Below the pieces are notes generated by a model. That model saw only the letters and a program-made list of their open reading frames with translations, did not search any database and was not told the origin of the DNA. Positions 51,105 to 61,064 of a stretch of DNA of 64,000 bases are shown here, one piece after another (the stretch's first letter is position 1; each line of letters begins with the position of its first letter). The DNA is taken from NCBI RefSeq assembly GCF_003172895.1, contig NZ_QGKL01000035.1, positions 62,001 through 126,000 of the forward strand. Reading direction: 5' to 3'. The stretch comes from Leucothrix arctica. Its GTDB lineage: Bacteria; Pseudomonadota; Gammaproteobacteria; Thiotrichales; Thiotrichaceae. The position numbers were made by a program, and so were the translations under genes.

Positions 51105-51368
51105 AGTGTTTCACTGCATTTAAGGATGATCGAAGTATACTAAAGTCATTGTAATTTGTTGATCTTATTGCACCTTATATTAGCGCTGATTTCATGATTA
51201 GGTGGCAATAGGTTCTGGAGAAAATACGATAAGCAATTGTTACGACAAGAGAATTTTTAACCGCTTAGGAATATTTCGCTAGATAGAATAGCGTGCGCGG
51301 TATACTAAAAAACGAATACGCTGTAAACTTCGCATCCTTAATTCTTATACCACTCGGATACTATTCCA

Positions 51369-52961
51369 TTGATCTCCACAGCAAACATCACCATGCAGTT
51401 CGGCTCAGAGCCTTTATTTGAAAACATCTCAGCTAAATTTGGCAATGGTAATCGATACGGCCTAATCGGCGCGAATGGCTGTGGCAAGTCAACATTAATG
51501 AAAATCATGAGTGGAGATCTAGAGCCTAGCGCAGGAAATATCTCTATTACACCCGGCGAAAAGCTAGGTACCTTGAGTCAGGATCAGTTCGCATTTGAAG
51601 AGTTCAGCGTTATTGATGCCGTAATAATGGGCGACAAAGAGCTTTGGGCGATCAAATGTGAGCGTGAACGTATTTACGCATTGCCTGAGATGTCTGAAGC
51701 TGACGGCATGAAAGTTGGTAACCTTGAGTCTGAGTTTGCTGAAATGGATGGTTACACTGCTGAAAGTCGTGCAGGTGACATCTTACTTAACGCAGGTATC
51801 GAAGAAGAATTACATTATGGCTTGATGAGCGAGGTTGCTCCGGGTCGTAAGTTACGTGTATTGCTAGCGCAAGCGTTGTTCTCTAATCCAGACATTTTGC
51901 TACTTGATGAACCTACCAACAACTTGGACATCGAGACGATTGGTTGGTTGAGTGACGAGCTTAACAAGCGAACTTGTACGATGGTTATCATCTCGCATGA
52001 CAGACATTTCTTGAACTCTGTGTGTACTCACATGGCTGACATCGACTACGGTGAGCTACGTGTTTACCCGGGTAACTACGAGTACTTCCTAGCGGCTTCT
52101 AGCCTTATTCGTGAGCAGTTGCTGTCGGGTAATAGTAAGAAGAGTGAAGAGATTGCAGAACTCCAAGACTTCGTTAATCGTTTCGGTGCGAATGCATCTA
52201 AAGCGAAACAGGCTGCTTCTCGTGCTAAAAAGCTAGATAAGATTAAGTTAGATGATGTGAAAAACTCTAGTCGAATGACACCATCGCTTAACTTTACACA
52301 GCACAAAAAATTACACCGTAATGCGTTGGTACTGGAAGAGTTGTCCCACGGTTTTGAAGGCGAGACTCTGTTTAAGAGTAATGACTTGATCCTTGAAGCG
52401 GGTACACGTTTAGCAGTTTTGGGTGATAACGGTTCTGGTAAGACGACATTCCTTCGCTGCCTTATGGACGAGTTAACGCCAAACAGTGGTACGTATAAGT
52501 GGTCTGAAAATGCGGCGGTTGGTTATTGCCCGCAGGATAATACGATTGACTTCGGTAACGACTTAACGATTTTCGATTGGATGTCTCAGTGGCGTACACC
52601 TAAGCACGATGACATGAAAGTCCGTGCGATGCTAGGCCGTTTGTTGTTTACGGAAGATGACTTCAACAAGAAAGCGAAGGTTTGCTCAGGTGGAGAGAAA
52701 AATCGTCTGTTGTTTGGTAAGCTTATGATGCAAGACACCAATGTCTTGGTAATGGATGAGCCGACTAACCACATGGATATGGAAGCGATCGAAGCGTTGA
52801 ACAACGCGCTTAAAGTGTATGAAGGTACGCTAATCTTTGTTAGCCATGACCGTGAGTTCGTTTCTACACTTGCTAACCGTGTCTTAGAAATTAAGGGTAA
52901 TAAGATGATTGATTTCGAAGGTACATACGACGAATACCGAGCAAGCCGAGGTAAAGCATGA
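51369..52961 (+). CDS. ybiT: ABC-F protein YbiT
   Basis: 530-residue soluble ABC-F ATPase with two nucleotide-binding domains: Walker [10 protein letters not shown] and [20 protein letters not shown] and [10 protein letters not shown]. The linker is short (about 240-320). The start is TTG, giving [21 protein letters not shown], aligned with the E. coli YbiT N-terminus; the next ATG would cut off the first strand. ABC-F proteins act on ribosomes, likely easing stalling. It overlaps the VF530 gene by 4 bp. Confidence 0.94.
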   Translation: MISTANITMQFGSEPLFENISAKFGNGNRYGLIGANGCGKSTLMKIMSGDLEPSAGNISITPGEKLGTLSQDQFAFEEFSVIDAVIMGDKELWAIKCERERIYALPEMSEADGMKVGNLESEFAEMDGYTAESRAGDILLNAGIEEELHYGLMSEVAPGRKLRVLLAQALFSNPDILLLDEPTNNLDIETIGWLSDELNKRTCTMVIISHDRHFLNSVCTHMADIDYGELRVYPGNYEYFLAASSLIREQLLSGNSKKSEEIAELQDFVNRFGANASKAKQAASRAKKLDKIKLDDVKNSSRMTPSLNFTQHKKLHRNALVLEELSHGFEGETLFKSNDLILEAGTRLAVLGDNGSGKTTFLRCLMDELTPNSGTYKWSENAAVGYCPQDNTIDFGNDLTIFDWMSQWRTPKHDDMKVRAMLGRLLFTEDDFNKKAKVCSGGEKNRLLFGKLMMQDTNVLVMDEPTNHMDMEAIEALNNALKVYEGTLIFVSHDREFVSTLANRVLEIKGNKMIDFEGTYDEYRASRGKA

Positions 52962-53824
52962 GCGAAGAAAACTTATACTTAAATAACCCGTTGCATGGCG
53001 TTGGTACAAAAACGGTTTTGAATGAGTTAGTGAGTCACTATGGTTTTGATGTGCTGTTTGCGCATTTGAATATCAATTGTTTTAGAGCGAACCCTAGTTT
53101 AGCGGCTAGTTATAAGTTCTTGAAAAAGACAGATTGGGCGCGTGAGAAGGTTGAAGTGTTTTACTTGTATAAGTATAAGAACTTGCCTGCTGTATCGTCT
53201 GAACAGTTTAAATTGCCGCCAAGAGAGCGCATCGTTCCAGAGCACCATGTGCCGGGCGAGCCTGCTGTATTAACCGTTGAAGACGGTCAGTATCAGCAAG
53301 AAAAGCGTGAAGAGCGAGCCGCTCAGAGAGATAGTTATTCTGGTGCTCGTAAAGGGTCGAGCAGAGACTATAACGAGCAGCGTAGCGCCGGTTACTTTAA
53401 GGATCGTGACAGTAAGCCTAGTTTTTATGGCTCTGATGATTCTGATAGTGATACGTCTAGCTTTTATAAAGGCGGCAGCTCAGCGAGTCGTAATCAAGGC
53501 AATAGTAAGCCTAGCTTTTATAAGTCAGACTCTGATAGTCGCGATAGCAAGCCAAGCCCTTATAAGGCAGATGTGCCAAGTCAGGACAGCAAGCCTAGTT
53601 TTTATAAAGCAGATGTACCTGCTGAAGACAGCAAGCCTAGTTTTTATAAGGCGAAGGTTGAGAGTCAGGATGCTAAGCCGAGCATCGATAAGTCTGGTGA
53701 GAGCTTGCCAAGTAAGTCGACTCATTATAAATCGGCAGCGGCAGATGACTCAGTAGCAGATACAAAGCCTACGCCAGCGAAAGACCCTTGGGGTAATTTC
53801 AAAGGTGGAGATGCAGACGAGTAA
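52958..53824 (+). CDS. VF530 (DUF2132) DNA-binding protein with repeat tail
   Basis: 288 residues. The first 75 are the VF530 double-stranded-DNA-binding domain ([38 protein letters not shown]), normally a whole protein of 70-80 residues. The remaining 210 form a low-complexity tail rich in Ser, Lys, Asp and Tyr, with repeated [18 protein letters not shown] units. The tail is likely disordered and may drive condensation or RNA/DNA binding. Coupled to ybiT by a 4-bp overlap and ending at its own terminator. Confidence 0.85.
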   Translation: MSEENLYLNNPLHGVGTKTVLNELVSHYGFDVLFAHLNINCFRANPSLAASYKFLKKTDWAREKVEVFYLYKYKNLPAVSSEQFKLPPRERIVPEHHVPGEPAVLTVEDGQYQQEKREERAAQRDSYSGARKGSSRDYNEQRSAGYFKDRDSKPSFYGSDDSDSDTSSFYKGGSSASRNQGNSKPSFYKSDSDSRDSKPSPYKADVPSQDSKPSFYKADVPAEDSKPSFYKAKVESQDAKPSIDKSGESLPSKSTHYKSAAADDSVADTKPTPAKDPWGNFKGGDADE

Positions 53825-53851
53825 AGTTTAATTATCTACTTGTTTTAAAGG

Positions 53852-53883
53852 AAGCCACTAAGTTGTTTATTAGTGGCTTTTTT
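53852..53883 (+). terminator. Intrinsic terminator after VF530 gene
   Basis: A 10-bp perfect stem AAGCCACTAA/TTAGTGGCTT with an 8-nt loop is followed by six T's. Confidence 0.85.
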
Positions 53884-53898
53884 GTAGGTGCAGTTTAC

Positions 53899-54402
53899 CT
53901 AGGCGAGTCTACTAGTGACTGCTTCTTTGGGCTTTTTGAAGAGAGGGAGAACCTTGTTACAAAATAGCTTAATCAGTAGTACAAATATACCCACTGCGAG
54001 CGAGAGTAGTACTCCGTCAATGACGGTGATTAGGTAGATTTTGATAAACGAGTCAAGGCCAGTACTACTTAAGAAGTAACCAAATTGTTGTGCGAATTCC
54101 ACACCTATTTCAACAAGGCCAACAGCAGCCATTCCAGCGGCTATTTCAATGGCGGGGAGGAACTGGGTAAGTGCTTTGATAATGACACCAATCAGTAGCC
54201 ATTTTCTGAGTGTATCTTTACCTTGTTGAAGCAAGCGAAGGTCTAGCAAGTAGTACAAAACGACAAAGGTGAATACGCCACAAATCATGCCTGCAATTGC
54301 GGATTCTGTTCGAGCAGAATTTCCCAGTGCCATGAAAAAGCTAAATGCAGCGTTTAACCAAACGAGTATGGTCCATTTACAAAAGAGTTGTGGTTTTGTC
54401 AT
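53899..54402 (-). CDS. Hypothetical integral membrane protein
   Basis: 167 residues with four or five hydrophobic segments (about 10-30, 36-55, 65-85, 90-115, 128-150) and a basic C-terminal end (NKVLPLFKKPKEAVTSRLA). I recognise no family. No enzyme or transport motif is visible. It stands alone between the VF530 terminator and SelO, 102 nt from SelO on the same strand. Confidence 0.65.
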   Translation of the reverse strand: MTKPQLFCKWTILVWLNAAFSFFMALGNSARTESAIAGMICGVFTFVVLYYLLDLRLLQQGKDTLRKWLLIGVIIKALTQFLPAIEIAAGMAAVGLVEIGVEFAQQFGYFLSSTGLDSFIKIYLITVIDGVLLSLAVGIFVLLIKLFCNKVLPLFKKPKEAVTSRLA

Positions 54403-54504
54403 TGCAGCGGCCTGTTTGTTTTAATGGTTTGTATCTTAGAGACAGGCCTTGCAGATTATGTGCAGAAGCTTCTGATTAACTCATGAGCTTCTGCTTTAGC
54501 TGGT

Positions 54505-55992
54505 TTAAGTACCGCAAAAAGTCCGTAAGACCACTTCTTCTTTTTGAGGAGGTAAACCGTATTTATCCTTCCCCACTTGCTCAGTAAATGGCTGTTTCAA
54601 AACGTCCAGCATTTCATAAAACGGCGCATAGTCTGCATTATCTTCGGCTGCACGAACCACCGCTTCAACCAAGTGATTTCGCGCAATATACAAAGGGTTC
54701 ACCTTATGCATATTTATCTGTCGCTCTTCATCGGTAAGATACTCAGTCGCGAGACGATCACGCCATCGCTCAGCCCATGCTTCAAACGGCTTTGAGTTTT
54801 CAAATAAGTCACGAATCGCTTGGTCGTTGACCGTGCTATCCATTAACGCGCTAGAGAGATGGTAGAAGGTCAGTGTGAAGTCAGCCTCGTTAGCATCCAG
54901 GACATCAAGCAAGTCATTCACTAGTTCAAGGTCGCCTTCAATGACTTCGCTCAAGCCTAGTTTTTGACACATACCTGTCAGCCAATACTTTTCGTAATGC
55001 TTAGGGAAGTCGTTTATTGCTTCCTGTGCTAATTTGCCTGCTTCATCTTGGTCTTCGCTAAATAGCTGTGCCATTGACTCCGCTAGTCTACAGAGATCCC
55101 AATGTCCCGCAGCAGGTTGGTTTTGGTAAGCATAGCGACCACGACTATCAATCGAGCTAAAGACCGTTTCAGGATGATACTCATCCATAAAAGCACAGGG
55201 GCCATAGTCAATGGTATCGCCTGAGATAGACATATTGTCAGTGTTCATCACGCCATGAATAAATCCTAACTGCATCCAATGTGCAATCAACTTTGCTTGG
55301 CGCTCTATGACCGCATTAAGCAAGTCCAAATAGGGCGTGTCAGAGGTTTTAAGTTCAGGGTATGTGTGCTCAATGACATAATCAGCCATCGCTTTTAAAC
55401 CGTCATAATCACCACGAATAGCGAAGTGCTGAAACATACCTACACGCACAAAACTACGTGCGGTACGGGTAATAATTGCCCCGCGTAATTGGGTTTGTCG
55501 AACGATGTGTTCGCCCGTTGATACTGCCGCTAAAGCCCGCGTCGTTGGCACACCAAGTATGTGCATCGCTTCACTGAGTAAGTACTCACGAATCACCGGG
55601 CCAATCGCTGCGCGACCATCACCACGACGAGAGAAGGGCGTCCTTCCTGGACCTTTTAGTTGTATGCCGTAATGGTGTTGATCATTACCAACCACTTCAC
55701 CTAATAAGATCGCTCGGCCATCACCCATGTATTTATTAAGATTACCAAACTGATGACCAGAGTAAGCCATAGCAATAGGGTCTGAGCCTTCAGGCAGTTC
55801 ATTGCCCGAAAAGATAAGCGCAGGGTCAGCAGCTTCTAGTTGCTCAAGGTCGATGCCCAGCTCTTGAGCGAGTTCAGTATTAAACTGAATAAGTTTTGGG
55901 TCAGCGACGGGCGTAGGTGTCGCGTCAGCATGAAAAGTTTCTGGTAGCTCTACATACGTATTGTCGAAGGCGAAAGGCGTTACTTGAGTCAT
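54505..55992 (-). CDS. selO: SelO/YdiU protein adenylyltransferase (AMPylase)
   Basis: 495-residue pseudokinase-fold enzyme that transfers AMP from ATP to Ser/Thr/Tyr of redox proteins. Family motifs include YSGHQFGNLNKYMGDGRAILLGE, QLKGPGRTPFSRRGDGRA, VIREYLLSEAMHILGVPTTRAL and GVMNTDNMSISGDTIDYGPC. The C-terminus is TFCGT; the Cys lies near the position of selenocysteine in animal SelO. Length is typical. Confidence 0.94.
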   Translation of the reverse strand: MTQVTPFAFDNTYVELPETFHADATPTPVADPKLIQFNTELAQELGIDLEQLEAADPALIFSGNELPEGSDPIAMAYSGHQFGNLNKYMGDGRAILLGEVVGNDQHHYGIQLKGPGRTPFSRRGDGRAAIGPVIREYLLSEAMHILGVPTTRALAAVSTGEHIVRQTQLRGAIITRTARSFVRVGMFQHFAIRGDYDGLKAMADYVIEHTYPELKTSDTPYLDLLNAVIERQAKLIAHWMQLGFIHGVMNTDNMSISGDTIDYGPCAFMDEYHPETVFSSIDSRGRYAYQNQPAAGHWDLCRLAESMAQLFSEDQDEAGKLAQEAINDFPKHYEKYWLTGMCQKLGLSEVIEGDLELVNDLLDVLDANEADFTLTFYHLSSALMDSTVNDQAIRDLFENSKPFEAWAERWRDRLATEYLTDEERQINMHKVNPLYIARNHLVEAVVRAAEDNADYAPFYEMLDVLKQPFTEQVGKDKYGLPPQKEEVVLRTFCGT

Positions 55993-56202
55993 GGGGAGGC
56001 ATATCGGTAATAGTGTGAGTCTATGCTACAACACTCCATGGCTTGTCGCTAAAAAACCTTTCTAATGACAGTGACCTGTTTAAAGCCAAATGTAGTGTGC
56101 TTTTGGTGGAATGCCGCCGCTTAACCTGAAAAGCATTGTGCTGGTCAGTTATCGTTTATAGCATCAGGCAAGCCACAATAATTAATATAATAGGTCTCCC
56201 CA

Positions 56203-56919
56203 ATGAAACTTAGACAGAACCCACTCTTTAAATCCCTTATTTTTGCAGCAGCAGTACTCGTCAGCCCCCTCGCGAGCGCATTGCAAATGGAGCCGTTATC
56301 CTTGGTTTTAAAGCCTGCTGGCGCGGGTGCAAACCAAATATTTAGTGTTATAAATGAGAGTGATAAGCCGATCGCTGTTCAATTCAACATGACAACACGA
56401 CAGCAGAAAGGCGCTGAAGAAGTGCGTTTACCTGCGGATGATAAGTTTATGATTTATCCGCCACAGACAATCATCCCTGCAAAAACAGCGCAGAAGGTTC
56501 GTGTGCAGTGGTTGGGTGATAGCAGACTGCAAGATGAGCAAGCGTATCGTTTGATCGCAGAGCAAGTGCATGTGTCATTGGATAAAGAACCAACGGGCGT
56601 GACGATGCTAATGAAGCTAGTCGGTGCTCTTTATGTTCAGCCGAGCAAAACTCAAAGTAATGTGAGCGTCAGTGCAGTCCAGCCACAAGGCGACAAGTTG
56701 AGTGTGACAATTGCTAACTCAGGCACGCGTCATCAACTGTTGAATAAAGCTATTTTGAGCTTGAAGCACGGTAACCAAGTGATCACGTTAAAAGGTGACC
56801 AATTACTGGGTATGGAAGGAAAAAATGTACTGGCTAAGTCGACGCAGCGTTTCCTTATCAAGAAGCCAGCACAGTTTCAAAATGCCGCTTGGATTGCATC
56901 ATTGAGCGTACCAAAATAA
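56203..56919 (+). CDS. Periplasmic pilus chaperone (PapD-like)
   Basis: 238 residues with signal peptide ending LASALQ. The N-domain has LVLKPAGAGANQIFSVINES and VQWLGDS, and the edge-strand region ends with IIPAKTAQKVRVQW. The C-domain follows from about residue 150. Shape and length match chaperones of the alternate (CFA/I-like, alpha) chaperone-usher class, which donate a beta strand to pilin subunits. The usher gene follows 30 nt downstream. Confidence 0.85.
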   Translation: MKLRQNPLFKSLIFAAAVLVSPLASALQMEPLSLVLKPAGAGANQIFSVINESDKPIAVQFNMTTRQQKGAEEVRLPADDKFMIYPPQTIIPAKTAQKVRVQWLGDSRLQDEQAYRLIAEQVHVSLDKEPTGVTMLMKLVGALYVQPSKTQSNVSVSAVQPQGDKLSVTIANSGTRHQLLNKAILSLKHGNQVITLKGDQLLGMEGKNVLAKSTQRFLIKKPAQFQNAAWIASLSVPK

Positions 56920-56949
56920 TAAGAAAGTTATGCTCAGGGCCTTTTTATA

Positions 56950-59508
56950 GTGGCTCTGAGCAAGGTGGTTGTGGGGATTATGGGGTTAAAACTTGGTAGG
57001 AGTGGTAATAGCACTAATGGGCGTGTTCGTTCAGTGTTGCTCGCCAGTATTTGCCTGAGTTTATGCTTACTTGTGTCTCCCTCTATCGCTTTAGCAGATC
57101 AAGCAGCCGATATGCAGGCCTTATTTCTTAAGGCATTTGGTACCAAGAAAAAAGCAGTGCCTTCGCAGTTCACCGTTGATTTGATGATTGATGGTCAAAA
57201 ACATGATGCTGTCATGGTCTTTAACAGCAAGCAGCAAGTCGTTAATCGTGTTAAATCGGTTGATGTGATTCCCCAGTTAAAAACTATTCTAAAAGAAGAT
57301 GTTTTCATCGCACTAGAGAAAGCGCTGGGTGACACTAAAGAGGTGAGTTTTGAGTGGTTGGCTGAGCATGATATCAAAGCGGCTTATGACACTGCAGCGC
57401 TAAGCCTTAACCTAAAGCTAGACCCTGAACAGCGCGAACCGCTGATACTGTCATTACTACAAGATATCTCCTCATCCGTTAGGAAAGACAATAAACTAGA
57501 AGCCAGTAATGTCAGTGGCTATTTAAATTTATATACAAATACTGAACTCACGTTTCAAGACGGTGAGAATTACAGTGACCTCCAATTACAGCTTGATGGT
57601 AATTTGACGGTCAATAAAGTGACGCTAGAAAGCCAGTTAACGAAGTCCGATGATGATTGGTCGCTCTCTAATACATACCTTACTTACGACGAACCTCATA
57701 ACTTAATCCGTTACCGTTTAGGGGATGTGAGGGGTATTCAACGAAACTTTCAACAAGGTGTCACGCTGACGGGGTTGTCGATAAGTAAGGATTTCTCTCT
57801 GGATAGGTCTCAGGAAAGTCAGCCTGTGGCCAGTGAAAAGCTGATTTTAACGACTCGTTCGGATGTGATTGTACTCCTCAATAACTTTCAAATAGAGCGT
57901 TACACCCTTGCCGCGGGTACTTACCAGCTTGAGGATATCGGCCTGACTGATGGGCACAATGATATTACGCTTAAAATTATTGATTCCTTTGGTAAGGAGA
58001 CGATTAAAGAATCGTCACAGTTATTTGATAACCGATTATTAAAACCAAAGCTATCCAAGTACTCCGTCGCCACAGGTGCGTTGTCTAATGACTCGGATAA
58101 GTTTGTCGCGAGTGGTATTTATCAATACGGACTAACCGAGACCATCACTGTTGGAGCTGACGCTCAGTTAGTGGGTGACCAACTACTGTTGGGTGCGGAT
58201 GTCTTGAGCGCGAATGAATTAGGAAGTCTTCATGTGGGGACTGCGATAAGTCATACGAGCGCTGGTGGCATGGGCACAGCACTTAGCGCTACATTTAAGT
58301 CGAACGTCATGAGTAAACAAAAACAGGTTAGATGGGAGTTGGGTGGTGAACTACATTCAAAAGGTTTTTCTGCGGCATTAAGTTTAGATGATGTGACCCT
58401 TGAGGATAGTGATAGCCTCAGAACGAGCTTTTATTATAAAGCCAGCAAAGTGCTACAAAAAAAGTGGAACACGGCCTTAGGGCTTAACCACGCTAATTAT
58501 TATGATGGTAGTAATGACCTAACGTTGGACTTATCAACCTCGCGTCGTTTTGGGAAAGGTAATAGCGTTAGTTTCGGGCTTAATTATGCAGATGACACCG
58601 ATTGGAGCGTGAAAACGCAATTATCAATCGCTTTGGGTGGTAAGACATCTCGAAGAAAGCGGATTGGTGTATTGGCTAATAGTAAGGATAGCTCTCTAGA
58701 AACACGCTACGAAGTGAAGGCGCTTAATTCAATCGGTAAAGATAGTTTAGCGGGCAACCTAATTTATCGTAAAAAGGGCAGTAGTGTTGAGCAAAGGGTT
58801 GAAGGCTCGTTAAAGATGCAAAAGTTCGAGTCTCACTTTAGTGCTAGTCATGCCAGTACTAGCTCGACCGACCAGCAAAGTGTGCAAGTGGGTATTAATA
58901 CGAGCTTGGCATGTGCTGGGAGCGAGTGTGCGGTGACGTATCCGATCGATAATAGCTTTGCGCTGGTTGGTGGGCCTAGAAACCAGAAACAAGCGATAGC
59001 GCTCAATACAGGCAATCGTCGCTTTGTCTATGCAGATGATGAAGATAGTATTTTGCCAGTCACGTATTCTGCGTTAATTCCATCGGTAGGAAAAAAGGCT
59101 GTCATCCATTTAGATGATTATGAAAGGCAGCGTATTAGTGTCGATGAAATCTCGCTTCCTTTCGGTTATGACCCAGAAAAAACCGAGTTTGAAGCATTTT
59201 CAGGATTTCATCATGGGTTCAGTTTTAATGTTGGCGGAGAGCCTGGTACGGTCGTTGATGGTATCTTAGTTGATGTCACTGGAAAGCCCTTGGGATTCAA
59301 AGGAGGGCAATGGATTTCGACTAAAAATAAAGACAAGGCAATCGCATTTTTCTCAAACAAATCAGGACGTTTCCGCATTCCTTCGGTTGCTTCAGGTAGC
59401 TATATATTAGAGCTTCATGATTACCCTGATATGGGTGCAGTTGAGGTTAAAATAAGCATTCAAGAGGATGGTATCCAAGACCTTGGTAAAGTTACCATCC
59501 ATCTGTAA
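56950..59508 (+). CDS. Outer membrane pilus usher
   Basis: 852 residues from a GTG; an ATG at 56980 (MGLKLGRSGN) is an alternative, and both keep the signal peptide ending SIALA. An N-terminal periplasmic domain (to about 180) precedes a long beta-barrel region with alternating strands (NTALGLNHANYYDGSNDLTL). A C-terminal sandwich with GFKGGQWISTKNKDKAIAFF then GRFRIPSVASGSYILELHDY resembles the CfaC/TcfC-type usher end. Secretes and orders pilin subunits. Confidence 0.83.
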   Translation: MALSKVVVGIMGLKLGRSGNSTNGRVRSVLLASICLSLCLLVSPSIALADQAADMQALFLKAFGTKKKAVPSQFTVDLMIDGQKHDAVMVFNSKQQVVNRVKSVDVIPQLKTILKEDVFIALEKALGDTKEVSFEWLAEHDIKAAYDTAALSLNLKLDPEQREPLILSLLQDISSSVRKDNKLEASNVSGYLNLYTNTELTFQDGENYSDLQLQLDGNLTVNKVTLESQLTKSDDDWSLSNTYLTYDEPHNLIRYRLGDVRGIQRNFQQGVTLTGLSISKDFSLDRSQESQPVASEKLILTTRSDVIVLLNNFQIERYTLAAGTYQLEDIGLTDGHNDITLKIIDSFGKETIKESSQLFDNRLLKPKLSKYSVATGALSNDSDKFVASGIYQYGLTETITVGADAQLVGDQLLLGADVLSANELGSLHVGTAISHTSAGGMGTALSATFKSNVMSKQKQVRWELGGELHSKGFSAALSLDDVTLEDSDSLRTSFYYKASKVLQKKWNTALGLNHANYYDGSNDLTLDLSTSRRFGKGNSVSFGLNYADDTDWSVKTQLSIALGGKTSRRKRIGVLANSKDSSLETRYEVKALNSIGKDSLAGNLIYRKKGSSVEQRVEGSLKMQKFESHFSASHASTSSTDQQSVQVGINTSLACAGSECAVTYPIDNSFALVGGPRNQKQAIALNTGNRRFVYADDEDSILPVTYSALIPSVGKKAVIHLDDYERQRISVDEISLPFGYDPEKTEFEAFSGFHHGFSFNVGGEPGTVVDGILVDVTGKPLGFKGGQWISTKNKDKAIAFFSNKSGRFRIPSVASGSYILELHDYPDMGAVEVKISIQEDGIQDLGKVTIHL

Positions 59509-59519
59509 GTTATCGAAAC

Positions 59520-59555
59520 TGAACGAATATTAAGTTTCGTTCATAATCCGTTCAT
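59520..59555. promoter_or_regulatory. Inverted repeat upstream of pilin gene
   Basis: TGAACGAA (59520-59527) and TTCGTTCA (59536-59543) are exact complements 8 nt apart, with a third half-site CCGTTCA (59549-59555). Lies 95-130 nt before the first pilin start, suited to a regulator site or the leader hairpin. Confidence 0.45.
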
Positions 59556-59650
59556 GTAAAATTCAGTAAAGTAGCGACCAGATCTGAGGTATCTCCCCCG
59601 AGTTGCACAGATTAAAAATAATATAATTATAAAAATATAAGGTCTTAAAA

Positions 59651-60136
59651 ATGAACAAATTTTCCCCGATTTTTGCTTCTGCTGCGTTCGTTGTTTTAAC
59701 AGGTTCTGCTTTCGCTGCGACTGATACTAAGACAATCGATATCGAAGTAATTCAAGGTACTTATGCTGAGTTAACAGGTTCTGCTGTTGACGGTAATGTG
59801 AACAACATCAATATGGATGACATCACAGCAAGTAACAGCACTTCACTAGGTACATTGGGTGTAAATTCAAATGGTTCTAACTGTTCGATTGAGTTTTCAA
59901 CGTTGAATAACTACCGCTTCAACCACGAATCAAGCGGCGCGACACTAAAGACTTATTTCCTAAGCTACTTAGGGACTAATGTTTATTCAAATGTTGATGC
60001 TAACTCGAATATGGCACTAGATTCATGTGCTACTAATGCTTCAGCCTTAACAATTACACCTTCTGGCGATACATTAGCAACGATCGAAGCAGGTACGTAT
60101 AAAGATACAGTGACAATCACATTGACCGCTGAGTAA
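59651..60136 (+). CDS. Pilin subunit 1 (probable major)
   Basis: 161 residues. A signal peptide ends GSAFAA, and the mature start TDTKTIDIEVIQGTYAELTG is a donor-strand-like N-terminus. Two cysteines (NCSIEF and DSCATN) and a VTITLTAE end follow, typical of Ig-like pilins. AAGG is 8 nt before the ATG. It has 45-50% visible resemblance to the next pilin by eye and ends at a strong terminator, so it is probably made in excess. Confidence 0.83.
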   Translation: MNKFSPIFASAAFVVLTGSAFAATDTKTIDIEVIQGTYAELTGSAVDGNVNNINMDDITASNSTSLGTLGVNSNGSNCSIEFSTLNNYRFNHESSGATLKTYFLSYLGTNVYSNVDANSNMALDSCATNASALTITPSGDTLATIEAGTYKDTVTITLTAE

Positions 60137-60167
60137 GAAACACATACCTTTTTGTAAAAAAAAGTAG

Positions 60168-60208
60168 TAGGTTGGGACGATGAAATAAGCGTTCCAACCT
60201 ATTTTTTT
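60168..60208 (+). terminator. Intrinsic terminator between the two pilin genes
   Basis: A 12-bp stem TAGGTTGGGACG/CGTTCCAACCTA (one G-U) has a 10-nt loop and is followed by seven T's. It should reduce expression of pilin 2 relative to pilin 1. Confidence 0.88.
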
Positions 60209-60224
60209 ATGGAAAGGCCAGAGA

Positions 60225-60704
60225 ATGAATGCATCCCCCCAAGCTTTCTTATTCACCTCACTATTACTTTTAAGCACTGCAGCGTTTGCCGCTAGCGATG
60301 TTAAAACAATCAACGTTCAGGTTACCCAAGGCACATTTGCCGAGCTTACTGGCTCTGCTGTCGACGGGAATATCAATACAGTTTCCATGAATAACATAGA
60401 GTCCAACGCCGTTGTTTCGTTGGGTACTTTAGGTGTTAAGTCGAATGGTGACAGCTGTTACATCAAGTTCTCCACCATGAATGACTTTGCTTTGCTCCAT
60501 AATGCCAGTGGGTCGCTCTTGAAGCGCTACCAGCTAGGTTTTCTTGGTCATCAAGTCACTACAAATACTGATAAGACTATTGCCTTAGACTCTTGTTTAA
60601 TCGCTAATTCCGCACTTACTTTTGCTGCGCGAGATGGATTACCAGCAATTATTGAAGATGGCTGGTATCAAGATAGAGTCACTATTACCCTAACTGCTGA
60701 ATAA
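60225..60704 (+). CDS. Pilin subunit 2 (probable minor)
   Basis: 159 residues. A signal peptide ends AAFAA, and the mature start SDVKTINVQVTQGTFAELTG and the C-terminal VTITLTAE match pilin 1 closely. Both cysteines are kept. The tandem arrangement suggests duplication. With a GGAAAGG site before the ATG, it could be read from leak-through past the terminator and serve as a minor or variant subunit. No tip adhesin gene follows. Confidence 0.8.
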   Translation: MNASPQAFLFTSLLLLSTAAFAASDVKTINVQVTQGTFAELTGSAVDGNINTVSMNNIESNAVVSLGTLGVKSNGDSCYIKFSTMNDFALLHNASGSLLKRYQLGFLGHQVTTNTDKTIALDSCLIANSALTFAARDGLPAIIEDGWYQDRVTITLTAE

Positions 60705-60782
60705 TTTATTCCCCCTGTTTGTCTCAATCGCTGAATTCTGTATTACACTATTACCATTAGTTATTAAGGAATTATCACTGCC

Positions 60783-61064
60783 ATGGGTCTTTTATCAGGT
60801 TTTAAGTCACTATTTTCATCATCACCAGACGCTGAGCCAAAAATAGATACGTCTAAAATTGAAGAGTATGAGGGATTTCAAATTATCCCAATGCCTCAGA
60901 AAGAGGGCGGACAGTATCGTTTGAATGGCCTTATTCGTAAGGGTGATAAAGAGCATAGGTTAATTCGTGCAGATACTTTCGGTAGTGCTGACCAGTGTGC
61001 ATCAGAAGTGCTGCGTAAAGGCCGTTTACTGATCGATCAAATGGGAGATCAGTTGTTTGGCTAA
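60783..61064 (+). CDS. HlyU family protein
   Basis: 93 residues. IEEYEGFQIIPMPQKEGGQY followed by HRLIRADTF identifies the HlyU family, named for the Vibrio virulence regulator, although many members in this short form lack a classical helix-turn-helix and the role is uncertain. It overlaps the next gene by 8 bp. Confidence 0.85.
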   Translation: MGLLSGFKSLFSSSPDAEPKIDTSKIEEYEGFQIIPMPQKEGGQYRLNGLIRKGDKEHRLIRADTFGSADQCASEVLRKGRLLIDQMGDQLFG

